A stretch of 64,000 nt of DNA from Sipunculus nudus (taxonomy: Eukaryota > Annelida > Sipuncula > Golfingiida > Sipunculidae): NCBI GenBank assembly GCA_026874595.1, contig CM049316.1, positions 42,425,695-42,489,694 on the forward strand, written 5' to 3'. The position numbers were made by a program, and so were the translations under genes. Shown piece by piece: positions 1 through 51,099 of the stretch. Under the pieces are notes generated by a model. That model was given only the letters and a program-made list of their open reading frames with translations. It ran no database searches and had not been told where the DNA came from. The number at the start of each line of letters is the position of its first letter. The stretch's first letter is position 1.

Positions 1-2120
1 CAATCGCTTTTAAATTTACAAAACTTAAAAAAATTGTAGGTGGCGCCACAAGTCTTGCGTATGAGAAAGCTATACGAGATGTATAAATATGCCCAACTCG
101 GCTTATATGTAAAATCTCTCATAAGAAATAAGCAGGCATATACATTGCAAAATTGATTGGAGGTGGCGCAACCAGTCTTGTATATGACGAAGCTACCCAA
201 GATGTAGAGAAATGCACAATTTAAAGATGATATATCAAATCCCTCCTGAGAAATAAGCTATGCAAAAATACACTATGCAAAAAACAGTGTATGAGGCAAT
301 ACCAGTCTTGTGTACGAGAAAGCCATCAAAGATACATGGACCAGTCAAAAGTTCTGGCCAATACACCAAACTCTTGATTCAAGTGCACTGGGCTGACCTA
401 GCTCGGATAAGGCAAGCAGTTGCCCCGAGTGAACCGGAACAGCTGCAGCTACTGCAGTGAGTTAACTCTTGACCTGCACTTGGCTGTACCGACTAAATAA
501 CTAATACAGTTGGAAGTCTGCCAAATCTATGAATATAATCAGACTGAAACTTCTTGGCAGTCTGCCATTTTATTTATAGATACAGGCACAATCTTGGCCT
601 GGTAGTAAATCTGTTTACAATTACTGAAAGACTTTGGCTACAGCGCTTTTTTTCAAGCTGACATATTCATAAGATTTTTTTTTCAAATGTTCAAAGTAAT
701 AACAGATGCCTATTGAAAGCAAAATCAGAATACAGATATATTTTATTCATGGATTTATCTTACACATAAACAGGATATGGAACCAATTATTTATGTTGCT
801 TTAATACAATAAATCCACAACTTTGTTTACCAAAATTTTTCACATTCCTTTCATGATTAAAGGTCCAATAACTCATCCAAAATCATTTAAGTAAACTTGA
901 ACAAAGGCCACCTTAGAATAATTTTATGCAATGTTACAGGAGTTGAAACAACAGTTTTGCATATGCAGACTATTGCAGCCCTCAGTTTGAAATAGGCTTA
1001 CTAATGACACAAGACCAATTTCAACTTTTTATGACTCTACCACAAATCAATGAACTCTATCTATTCTTGTACAACTGAAAGAACCCTACCCTAGGATGAT
1101 TCTCGTGAAAAAATTAACCATTCAGCTTGACAGTTTCACCATAAAACATTTTTAAACTGAAAGAGGCTAAAATTACAAGGTTTTTGCCCGTAAAAATCAG
1201 GTTGATATAGGTAGCGCCACAAAAACATAAATTTCAAACACGAGTTACGTGATCAACATTTGCACTAAACTTGGTGATGCTAACTCCTGTCGTTTCCGAG
1301 ACTGTTATGTCAGTGTGCATACTTGGCCAAAAGACTAAGTTCAAATTCCTGTAACTCGGCCAAAATTCCTCAAACCCAGACCATTTGAACAACCTTGAGA
1401 GAGCTCGTCTCTGGGATCATTTCTGTGAAATGTTGAACAATTGGCAGAATGATTTCGGTGAAGAAGATTTTCAATCCCCCCCCTAAAATATAAGTTGAAG
1501 GTGACGCAACAAAAAGCTCAATCACACATTTGATATGTGAAAGATTTCTGCATAAAATTTGGATTACTAGCTCCTGCTATTCCTGAGAAATTATGGGTTA
1601 ATTTACTGATGACCGATGACCCCGGTACAAAAAAAGGTCAATACAGGTGGCGCCACCAATACCTCAAATTCATATATGAGCCATGTGACAAACATTTGCA
1701 TAAAATTTGTTGATGATAGCTCCAGCCGTTTCTGTTATTATAATTTTAGTATCCTTTTTCGTCCAAATGACTAAGTTTAGCTTCCTGTAACTCGGCCAGA
1801 ATTCACCGAACTGGAACCATTCGAACTGACTTGAGATTGTTTCAGGAATTATTTCTGTGAAATAATGAAACATTTTGCTGGACATATTAAAGATTTTAAA
1901 TTTTTCCAGCTTTTTTCCCTATAAAATTCAAGTAAATGCAGAAAACAAAATCCGATAGTTTTTAGATGCCCGATTTTTTGCATAAAATTTTGTGATGCTG
2001 GCTCCTACCATTTTTTTTTTAGATATTATGGGTTAACGCTATCTTTTCATGTTCCAAGTGGACCCTTTTTCATTCGAACAGCGAGTGGTACGAGCACATG
2101 CCCCGATACAAAAAAAGTAC
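1..2120. repeat. Diverged dispersed repeat, copy at left end
   Basis: Begins with about 125-bp tandem units (AGTCTTG at roughly 51, 173 and 304), the first two carrying a GGTGGCGCCAC-like core. Then an AGTCTGCCA-rich part, then repeats of TAACTCGGCCA near 1350 and 1790. The same blocks occur in the same order at 62.4-64.0 kb. No reverse transcriptase or transposase frame. Confidence 0.7.
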
Positions 2121-2599
2121 CATCTAAGCTTTTATTTTGTCTACTTCAGATGCGAATTACGGATGGCAAATTTATGGTCTTTAATTGAATCATCCCAATA
2201 ACAAATCCCTATTAGGCCAGCCCAGTTGGGGTGCTTTGCTGTCGTTATATCACAAAATTCGTTGGAGCAGTCGTGGACCTGCCATCTGGCGGCAATTATA
2301 TAAATAACAAAATTCAGTTCCTTCTGACATTAGCAACCGGTACATCAGTTCCCCCACTCCCTTATGTCTATACAGGTGTGTTGCAATGTTTTGCAGCAAA
2401 TAAAATCACTAACAGTCAGGCTTTCTTCACATCTAATTCATTAAAATTTAAGCATAAAAATTCAAGATGGGTTGGTTTCTGCACTAGAAAGTACCCCTAA
2501 CAATCTCCTGTGCAGGCTTTGAGAATGGACCAGTAAATCTTTTTAAGGAAGTTGATTATGGAAGAATGATTATGGAATAGGTGTCAAACTTTGATGATC
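2121..2599. other. Unique-looking intergenic stretch
   Basis: No exon or repeat recognised. An 89-residue plus-strand frame (2231-2500) has no recognisable domain. A minus-strand AATAAA lies at 2136-2131. Confidence 0.4.
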
Positions 2600-5500
2600 A
2601 CACAAAAAATAAACAAGCAGGAATGTAATTTTTATAGTTTTTAATAGTAAAATATTAGCATAGTCCATTTCCTGACAAGTTCAATAAATACATACAAGTT
2701 TAAATAATAATCCAAGACTATGCAGTGCAAGAGCTACTACATACAGTGTCTATACAGAATATACAAACTAGGTCACTACTCAAATAACTTATAGTCCATA
2801 GGTCAATATGAAGCATGCTACTGCCCACAGCAACAAGAGGTCACTGCTGAAAAATAGCTTTCCTCATCAACAGTAATGAATATTCATGAATTAATACATG
2901 TAAAATTATGAAAATAATCATTTTTTTCTGTGTTGATTTGTACAATCCCCTGAAAGAGTAAAACATCGCTCACTGGAAGTAGCCAATATTGCTTAATGGG
3001 AATGTCACATAATGACTGAGTCTCCCCTGGGCTGGTTGCTGGTGTGACCGCCAGAGGGAGCTCTGACCCATGTCTAGTGCACAATGTGAATGTCATCTGT
3101 TAAGGTCGCTAATACCCGTACATGATTCCATGTTTGTTGACCAAACATTTACATCCCGATCTTCATCTACTTAGAAAGGTCTAATCTTACTATATCATTT
3201 TATCTATAGAACCAGTTGAATCTAATCACTATATCCAATTATGCAAACGCCACACTGCAGTGAAAAAGATCTGTAATAGAAGACGCTGAGTACACAATTA
3301 GAAAGGTCATCAGGATTGATTGGAGAAACACTGGGTGGTTTGTATCTGAAGGTGTTAAAGATGTCAGTATTTACATACAACTTTACATATATTTATGACT
3401 GGCGTTTTCAATAAGTATTTTACCCTTAGCGTTACTGAGGTCCTGTATGTAAACCGTTTAGGCAGGATATGCTTAGATAAACATGTACATTACCAGTAAT
3501 TAATTAGAAAAAAAGAAGCAAATATAGTAAAAGTGCAAATATAACTCCAAAGAATGCAGCCAATTCTTATACACAAAAGTTGATTAGCAAAAAGAACAAC
3601 CACATCAAATACAAGAAAAGTGAGCAAATACCATTGTGTGTGCGGATTGTTTGTTTGTGTACGGCACAAGGTATGATGACGTAACTGGCGCCATCTGCCG
3701 TCAACATGGATAAATACAAGAAGAATGTCAAGGGGAGGGACAGAGGAAACCCCTGCCAAGCTGCTCATCACTGAAGGCATGATAAACACACACGTCACTA
3801 CAGACAACACAAGTAAATCATACAACGCTAATACAACATTGATTTAATTCAGGAACCAAAGTTCAGTAGTGGGATGTGACCGATGGGTTCCCCAATTCTT
3901 AAGACAACCTGTGTGATGTTCACTATGCAATATACAAACACGGTTTGCTCATGAAACCCACACATGAACACAAATGTTTTTGTATACACACTTGTGTTGC
4001 GTGCATATATATACATAGAGCCATGTTCAGCAAAACCCCAGATGACGGCCACCCCACAATGACGACCACCAGCCTTATACAAATACTTATTTCCAACCCA
4101 ATAACAGGACACCATTAAATGGTCCAAATGGCTGGGTGGTATGCGAGGTTCCACTGTATACATATATATACCTTTTTCTCTTACTCCAAACATTAAATAA
4201 CGACTAGCTCCAATTCTCAATCTTAAATATTTTTTCTACATCTTGCCAGAACAAATGGCCTTTGTGATTAACTACAGTGTAATAGTCCGATATAAAAAAA
4301 ACAAAGAAAAAAAAAAAAGACTATTAAATGTGTCGCCCAGCTGACTGTGAATAAATACTGCATGTTCTGTACATACAATGTTAAATATTATATTCTAATA
4401 AACATCAGCATGTGTTCTCATTCGGCAACAAAGCCCAGGTTCATTTAATGTATAAATATCACTGTATACTAACAAAGTTTCAGCATCACATTTTCTCGAA
4501 CACACATGCACACATTTTCCTCCCCCACGTGTACATGCACACATACATTCACAGACTGACATGGTCACAATATGAGGTATTCATGTTTGATTTGCATATA
4601 TGCAAGAAAAAAACTGGTGTATGAAAAATACGACAGTCTAGTTGAATATTTGGTGGGAAAAACCTGGAATAACTGCATAGACCACACTTTTTATCTGAGA
4701 AAATTTCTTTGGCCACAAATGATCCAAGAGATGTTGATATATCTTGTGAGGTCTATGTACGGACTGATGTCTAACTCGTCCTACTAGAGATTGATAAACT
4801 AACAGCTTTGCATCTACTGCAACAGAGAGGCCTTGAATAACAAGACGTTCTATAAATAGCTTTTTAAATGTAAACAACTCTCTACAAATGCAAGATCTGC
4901 ATCAACCTGTGATGTTTCAGAAATTATGGTACCAGTCCCATTAAAGGATGACTTGCCCTTACACATTCAGTCCTATAAATAAGCAAAATAGTTTATACTG
5001 GCTCACAGCATGTGTCTAACATTATCAACTGGCACCAGTGGTCAGCTGGTATTTAATATCTGTAATTCTCTTGAGCTATCTCATTTTAAGTAAGAAACAA
5101 GTGGAGACCTTGGATCTGATTACATCACTGAACTGTACAGCAAAACTACGACAACTGACGCCACACATGAAATAAGAACCAATATTGCAGATTAATCAAT
5201 GCTCAAGGGTTGTTTGCAACTTCTAAGGAAGTTGTCCACTGTGACCCAGTTGAGGGCAATATAAGTAGAATTTTCTTTTCTTGCGTAATGCCCATAAACC
5301 ATTATCAGTCTTTGACTCTTTAATTATAAAAGATGAATTCATTCTGTGATTCTTCAGTGGTCCTTAGGGGTCATACCATTATTTACAAAAAGACGTAAAA
5401 TACAGTTAAAAACTGTAATTAAGAGAATACAAAAGTTCTAGTTTGTATAAAGGAAAGTAGTGAAGTTAGCCTTCAAACAGATTCAGGCCCTGAATGTCAA

Positions 5501-6292
5501 CATTAAAAAGTCTTGTGTAAGAAAACTTGGGATATGCTCTCAAACCTGATTGTCCAATATTATTACAACATAAAAAGAAATGTCCTGCCAATACATATTA
5601 AAACATCAATAATAAACAACCACACAGGCAGGTAATACAAAAATCCCATGAAATTCTAGACAAAATAGGAAACAAGATCATAGTTATATATCCTGGAAGT
5701 GCTAATACTGTACCAAAGTGTGGTTAAATCTCTTGTAAAATATTACCCAGCACTGGGCTCAAGCTGCAACAGACTGGCCTTCCATCCCTTATCAATAAGT
5801 CTCACTTAGTTGGAACTTGTTTCTCTGTATTAATGGCGTTTCCTCACAATGGATTAAACATTCATGGATCAGGGAACCTATCAACTGCAGCAACAGGAGA
5901 TCTGATGAAAATGCCACTAACATATTAAAGTACTTTTGGTCATGATTTGCTCCTTAAATAACACATTATTCGCACATCTACGTCGGCAGACCTGTGGTAA
6001 TATAAACACAATACTCTATTCCCCTGAAGAGTCAGTTTATCAAAAGCACTAAGCTACATCATCCACGAACGCTGTATGTACTACTATTGAGATGCTACTA
6101 TCAATCCCTGATACAGTCATTCCTGAAAAGCAACACTTTGTCACTTCAGCCTGCTGTCTCGCTGGTAAACAACAAGACAAGATGACAGTTATAAGAGGTA
6201 GCCTGCAAAGTCTTTATGCCAATAATCTTAAATAAATACACAACAGTGGTGGTCAGGTACAAGCATGCCAGAGCAAAGTCATGTATAAAATG
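2600..6292 (-). other. Putative 3' UTR and downstream flank of the CHD gene
   Basis: No coding exon seen. Candidate polyadenylation signals for the minus strand are many. The best placed is ATTAAA at 2647-2642, which is followed on that strand by T- and GT-rich sequence near 2600. This end point is a guess; a closer site is possible. Confidence 0.3.
2642..2647 (-). terminator. Candidate poly(A) signal ATTAAA
   Basis: Reads ATTAAA on the minus strand, with a T/GT-rich stretch about 30 nt downstream. One of several possible signals; chosen for its downstream element. Confidence 0.2.
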
Positions 6293-44359
<38,067 letters not shown>

Positions 44360-45078
44360 CTGAAACAATGAACAACAGTGGTCTAGGTCTTCAATGTCAC
44401 CAGCCCTACCTTACCTATCACATTACTGGGCTAGTTTGTGTCAATTAATGTTAAAAATAAAAAATAAAGTTAAATGATTTAGCAATGAAATTTCAGAAAT
44501 TAACTGACAGATGGTAGCACTGTCAAGCAAAATACCTTCAGTGAGGGTAACTGCATCTAGTATGAGGCAGTGAACTTAGCACTACCTGTCACTAAATAGT
44601 AGAAATTATGTAATGATACAACAAGTGATGGTGATTAACTGACAGCTAAGTAAAACTCTCCCCAATGCAAATTCATGACCAGTATTATGATCAGTCTTTC
44701 AATCTGCAATATTTTACTGTCATTTTATCAGGACAGTGTAAGCATGGATCACTTATGTGGTCAAAGTAAATAATAGTGGTGTTACACACTCCTCTTATAA
44801 CAGGATAAACAATCATGATCACAGCACAAAATAAACTTGATTTTTTTTTTAACATTAACTTTAATGAAATAATCATAAACTGATGAACTACCTCCTGTAA
44901 TGACAGCAGTATGTAAACTGCTTACAAAATTATGTGGCACAAATATTGCTAAAAAAAAGAAAATAAATAGAGGTGATGGAATAGAGCAGTCACCTTGAAT
45001 AGCTCTGTGTGAGAGCTAGATAGTGGACAGGCAAAAATATTTTTTAGGTTAGAACAGCAATAAAAAATAAATAACAAG
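44360..45078. other. Sequence upstream of first visible exon
   Basis: AT-rich; no acceptable coding exon in either strand. Probably intron. Confidence 0.5.
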
Positions 45079-47594
45079 GGACCTATGGGTCACGACGCTC
45101 AGCTGTTATATATGATAAAAAAATATTATTTAGAAATGAGGCACATGCTGGTTTTGTGTGGTAATAAATATAAGCTGTATTATGAGTTGTTGTTGTTTAG
45201 CTTATGTATGATTTTGATAGTACCTTTGGAGACAGGGAAGAGGATTGATTTCATTTATTTTATTAACAAATGGAGTACTACTGTCACACAGATTTTGACT
45301 TGGCCATATAACTTATAAGCAGAACATATAATATAAGAGTTTAACTATTTATTAAAAAAATTACAAATATTGTCCCAAATATAATTTTTATTAAAAATAA
45401 TAAGAGAATCATATGATTTTTTTAAAATGAAATATAACTGATATGATTATTAAAATAATATTAAAGAATATATTCATGAATGCATTCATGAATACATTTT
45501 GAAAGTATTTGCACGAGTATTCATATACTTTCATTTTTACCTGAATTCCCATTCTTTATGCAAGAAATTTTATAATGGAGTACATAATCATATTCGTATT
45601 TAAATACAATTACAAAGTATTCGCACCATGTCTGGTATTTATTCAATTTTCACCAAACAATGATGTTGAGAATCCAGAATATACAAAATTCACACATTTA
45701 AATAATGATCATAAGTACCTGGTTTTATGGCTTTTATTTATATTAAAAAATAACTGTAAAAAATTCATTTTGGACTAATTTCACATCAATGTACACACTA
45801 GACACAGTAGGAATCTAGATTAATATTATCAACTGCATCTTTGTCTATCATTTATTTCTTTCATATAATCCTTAATGATTAGTAATGAATAATATGATTT
45901 ACTTCTTTATCATTAAAAATGAACTGAAAAATGCCATAGGTGACTGCATGGTGTTATTTGGAATATGTGACATTCTACCCATCGATACAAGATTCTTATA
46001 TCATCAGTAACTGCAAGTTAATTTCCTGTTATTATAAACTAACAAATTCCTTTTCTATTTTTCCTAATTTGTTATTAAAAACCAATAAAAATTTATTAAT
46101 TTATTGTTTATTGTTATGTTGTTGGTTAAAACTACTAGATGAGTTGGGTTGAACACCTGGATCAACTGTGGCTGGCCATCAGGAATTCTCCCCTCAAGCG
46201 TGCATAATTTGATGAAAGGTCAACAAGGTCAACATACAGGTGACTCAAGAGGGGCTGGAGAGAGCCAATGTCAGACAGGGTCTCATAAAAAACATTAATA
46301 AAAGCTACAATATTTGGCAAATTTCTTTCAGCTTTCTAAACTAAAAAGCTGAAATCCTTATGTGTGCATGATATGAAAATTATATCAACAGTGCTCACGG
46401 GAAACAAACGTGCCATGGTCACAGTTGGGCAAAATTTAAGGTACTAATTTTATATTTATACTAATAACTTATAAAATTTGAAAAATTCAGAACTAATTTT
46501 GGGTATTAAATTGAATCTTGATTAAATAATGTTACATCCCTGACAAAAAAGATCTCTAGCTTCAGCAATGCCCTTGTTAAGGGAGTAAATATATTTCTTG
46601 ATTTTTTACAAAGTGCATTATGTATGGGCCCATAACTTAAAAAAAATACACAATACTGACATCATTTCTGGCATGTGCATAGTGAATGTATAGAAAAATA
46701 TGTATATTATATATTATCCAAGTCAGATGAGTGGTTTTGATATTAGGCAGTCTTAAAGTGTAACATTGGGTTTTTAATGGAAAAATTAAGTTTTTCATTG
46801 ATATCTCGAAGGAATTAAGTCCTAGTGACCAAATTCTTGGCATGGTAGGGGATTTTGGAGAAATCTAACTGTATGCCAAATTTAAGGAACTTAGAGCTGA
46901 AGCTCAGGAGCTGAGCTCTAGCAAACTGCATAACACTAGCAATATGTGACATGGTGCTTGAAAACTTGAATAAAATCTACAGTTTTTTATCAACTGGTTT
47001 CAAATTTTTGGTGTTAACAGTTGAAATGCTAACAAAAACATGCAGTGAAAATTAAATCCACAGCAGTTACAGCAAAAAAACGTGCCATGGTCAAAGTTGG
47101 GCAAAATTTAAGGTACCAATTTTTTATTTTTGCTAATATTTTTAAAAATTTAAAAGATTTTGATCTAATTTTGGGTATACAATTTAATTTTGATTAATAA
47201 AAGTAATATTACTGGAAAAAAAGAGCTTAGCTTTAACAAGTTTTGTGTTAAGTGATAAAATTTCTTTCCTGATTATTTAAAAAATGCATTATGTTTGGGC
47301 CCATAACTTTTTTAAATTAAATAATACAGACCTAATTTCTGGCATGTACATAGGAATTATATAGAGGATTATTTATAGGAAATATGAGGAAAAACAGATG
47401 AGTGGTTTTGATATTAGGCAGTCCTAAAGTGTGAAAATAGGTTTTTAATAAAAAATTGAGGTTTTTCCTTAATTTCTCAAAAGAAAGAAGTCGCAAAGAC
47501 CCAGTTTTTGGCTTGGTAGGAGATCTTGGGGACATCTAACATTATGCTGAATTTTGGATTCCTAGGTCTTACGGTTTCAAAACGTGCCACATCT

Positions 47595-47640
47595 ACGGAC
47601 GGACGGACGGACGGACGGACGGACAGACGGACGGACGACG
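47595..47640. repeat. GGAC tetranucleotide microsatellite
   Basis: About ten GGAC units with minor interruptions, near the right end of element A. Confidence 0.95.
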
Positions 47641-47658
47641 GACAATGGACCACGACTA

Positions 47659-47689
47659 TAGCTCAGATGACTTATAGTCAGCTGAGCTA
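47659..47689. repeat. Terminal hairpin of element A
   Basis: TAGCTCAG pairs with CTGAGCTA, then an A/G mismatch, then TGAC pairs with GTCA around loop TTATA. Same fold as the hairpin of element B with a different loop. Confidence 0.88.
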
Positions 47690-47699
47690 AAAAGTGGAG

Positions 47700-49440
47700 A
47701 AAACTTATTCCTCCTAGGTCAATCAATGTCTGACCCACATTATCATGCATTATCTTAAAAAGTTTCAGGCTTGTTACTGTGAAGTTAGATATTACTCACT
47801 ATGGCAGTGATTATGCATTTATGCATTAGGTATTTGATGTATGATGCTTTAAATTATTCAGCAAGACAATTCAAATGACAAACTTCTTCCTGATGTGAAA
47901 GTGCAGAGCAAAATCAGGTTTTCCTTAGCTATAAAAATAATTTTTGATATTGTCATTTATTGTTACTGAGCTAAAAACTGGGCTGAAAGTCACAAGGGTA
48001 GTTATCAAGCTATTTTCTCGATCCCCTGGAAGTAGCATGTTCTTCATCAAGTGACTTATGTACACCATGTATTTGTCAAAACTTTTACTCAGTTTGACCA
48101 CAAGAGGGAGATAGATGTTGAGCCAATTCCACACACTTTGTGATTGGCCGACTGATCAGATGGGCTAAATATACTGTATTTATGTGTGTACAAGACAACA
48201 TTGTGTATAAGACAATTTTAGGGCCCAAATTTGTGTAAACATTATTTTGGCAACTGTCTAAGAGGTGGCACCTACTAAGAATTAGCATCATCTTAACCTG
48301 GAATGTTAAGACAGTCTTCATAACAGGGTATTGACACCTTCAATACTCTTTAAATAAATTGAATTTATTTCAATAAAATGTCAGTCTTCTGCATATGTTG
48401 AGAGAGATCACCCCAAACACTCACTGCATATATCAGTGTCCACATCCACAAAACCAAGGCTTCCATGATGCTCTACATAACCAGGCTTTCTCGATTATTG
48501 TCCCGTGATGGGTTAATCTTAAACTATTGAAAATGATTTTTTTCTGGCTTGTCAACCACAATGTCACAGTCACCGAATGTTTCTACAATTAAGTTTAGGT
48601 TTGAAATACAACATTTAACTGTGTGCGATTTCAATGTTACCATATAGAAACCTGGGTTTTCATTCTGTTACTATTTTACAGATCATTTTCCAAAAGGGTG
48701 TAGGCACCAAACCCGAGGTTTCATTTTAAAAATTGCAAAGAAATTTGTCATATTTATGTCCTGAGGAAACAAGGTTCCATTCTTGAACTTTGTTGACCTT
48801 TTATAAAACAGTCATTTCATGACGTAGTCCAAATTACAAGCATGTCACACATTGCATTTTGCGTCACCTGAAGAAAGGCTGCTTTATATTTATAATTAAT
48901 ACATGCAACTGGTTGTCTTGTATTTGAGGTGCCATGTGCGAGCATCTGGGTATGTCAGTGTGCAAGCCAGCTGACATCCTTCGCATTCACTGAACTTGTG
49001 AACATTTTACGCAGTAAATACAGTGTCCTGTGAAAAATCATCCTTGTTTTAATATTCATATTACGTTTTACTGGATAGCATACAGCCAAGTTCCCAGCCA
49101 ACCTGGTGCGAGCGCTGTGTAACACACACTTAAAGCCAGTTCGGACCTTGTGTACACCTGTGAGCCATGCAAGCTTTCTGAGGCATTGGACAATTATAAC
49201 ACTGCACACATGTTTCAAGTGAATTTTCAAGATATTTTTTTGCAAAAAAACATTAAAACTTTTTCAGGTTTGGGAATTTGGTATCAGTCGGATGTTTCCG
49301 CACTTCCGTCTGCTGGTTCTACTTTCAGAAGGGCTTTCATATATCGATTTGGTTATATCCCTGTGTCATTGCGGCAATGGGAAAACCTTTATCCATTATT
49401 TAATTGTGCATATCTAAATCTGATGTATAAACGATAAATT
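47700..49440. other. Gap between elements A and B
   Basis: No exon, RNA gene or tandem repeat recognised. Short frames present have no domains. Confidence 0.45.
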
Positions 49441-49449
49441 CAAACAATA

Positions 49450-50936
49450 GTGACCCATGGGTCATGACGCTCAGCTGCCTGGGAAGAGATTCGCAAAAGG
49501 AAATTTTATCATCTGAATGTAGTATATACCCATTCAACTGAAGCATCAAACAGATTAACCAACAGGCCAAGATTGTGTCTGTATTTATATATCTCAAAAA
49601 AAGAGAAAAAATGCGTAAACTTTTAAAAAAAATACAGGTGGCTCATTCAGTCTGCAGAAACTAATAAAAACACTTAATGGTCAATATCCATGCTAAGAAT
49701 CATAGTGATCTGCATTAGTTGTTTCAGATACTTCAGCTTTTGTATCAGATTTTCCATTATTCTGAAGGATACTTCGGAGTCCTATACCTTGAAGGATATG
49801 GGTAACAGAGACCTAATTTCAGGTTTCCATGGAGACTTTTCACGGGTCTCCCTGTGTGTCAAGATTCTAGGTCCAGTCGTTACGATTTGTACCCTGTTGA
49901 CAGATAACTTCATCCTTAAAGGTCTCAAAAATAGAGAAAAAAAATGAAAAAAATTTGAAAAAAATACAGGTGGTGCCACTAGTCTGCAGGAACTGATTGA
50001 ACACCTCTTGATCAATATGTATGTAAAAAATCTTGACCATCAGTGATGTAGTTAATGAGATACTGAAGTTTTTGTATGAAATTTTCCATTATTCTGGGGG
50101 TAATTGGAAGCCCCACAGCTCAAAGGATATGGGTAACAGAGACCATATTTCAGGTTTCCATTAAGACTTTTCATAGGTCTCTCACTGTGTCAAGAATGAA
50201 GATTTTTGAAGGTCTCAAAAATAGAGAAAACAATTCGTAAAAAATTTAAAAATACAGGTGGCGCCACCAGTCTACAGAAACTGATGAAACATCTCACGAT
50301 CAAAATGTATGCCAAAAATCATGACCATCAGTGATGTAGTTAATGAGATATCGAAGTTTTTGTATGAAATTTTTGACTATTCTGGGGGGTACTTTGGGCC
50401 CCATAGCTCATAGGATATGGGTAACAGAGACCTAATTTCTGGTTTCCATGGAGACTTTTCATAGGTCTCTAACTGTGTCAAGAATGAAGATTCTAGGTCC
50501 AGTTTATACGATTTGTGCCCTGTTAACAGATGTTCACATTTTTTAAGGTCTCAAAAATAGAGAAAAAAATTTGTAAAAAATCAAAAAATACAGGTGGCGC
50601 CACCAGTCTGCAGTAACTGATGGAACATCTCATGATCAATATGTATGCCAAAAATCATGACCATCAGTGATGTAGTTAATGAGATATTGAAGTTTTTGTA
50701 TGAAATTTTTGACTATTCTGGGGGGGGGTACTTTGGGGCCCCATAGCTCAAAGGATATTGGTAACAGAGACCTAATTTCTGGTTTCCAAGGAGATTTTTT
50801 ATCGACCTCTCAGAATGGCAAGTTACAAGATTCTAGGTCAAGCGGTTACGATTTGTGCCTAGTTAACGGACAGACGGACAACGGACAAAGAGTGATCGCT
50901 ATAGCTCAGCATGACTGAATGTCAGCTGAGCTAACA
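49450..50936. mobile_element. Hairpin-ended element B with four ~335-bp core units
   Basis: The left edge CCCATGGGTCATGACGCTCA then GCTG matches element A at 22 of 24 positions. Core units start at CAGGTGG (49635, 49967, 50255, 50591), the second shortened by about 45 bp. Two units hold exact GGTGGCGCCACC. The right end has a GGACAGACGGACAACGGAC run and hairpin 50902-50933. Non-coding. Confidence 0.8.
50902..50933. repeat. Terminal hairpin of element B
   Basis: TAGCTCAGC pairs with GCTGAGCTA, with a bulged A, then TGAC/GTCA around loop TGAAT. Confidence 0.88.
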
Positions 50937-51075
50937 AAACATTCTAATGTTCTTTATTGAGTGTATATTACCATTGTATGGACATGACCACCAATATTCA
51001 GAGGCTAGTTCGACTAATGTAATAATGCTGATTGCCGTAAATTATCCCTGGTGGTCCTGAAGTCGCTCAAACCAA

Positions 51076-51093
51076 CCCCCCCCCCCCCCCCCC
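51076..51093. repeat. Poly-C tract (18 C)
   Basis: Homopolymer; length may be unreliable in assembly. Confidence 0.95.
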
Positions 51094-51099
51094 AATATT

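Larger units (their letters stand above)
45079..47692. mobile_element. Hairpin-ended element A with two ~672-bp core copies
   Basis: The left edge carries CCTATGGGTCACGACGCTCA then GCTG, shared with element B. The core has two copies of CGTGCCATGGTCA (46409, 47081) and GTGGTTTTGATATTAGGCAG (46731, 47401). A GGAC tetranucleotide run (47595-47640) precedes the terminal hairpin 47659-47689. Whether the AT-rich part 45.1-46.2 kb belongs is uncertain. No coding capacity. Confidence 0.6.
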
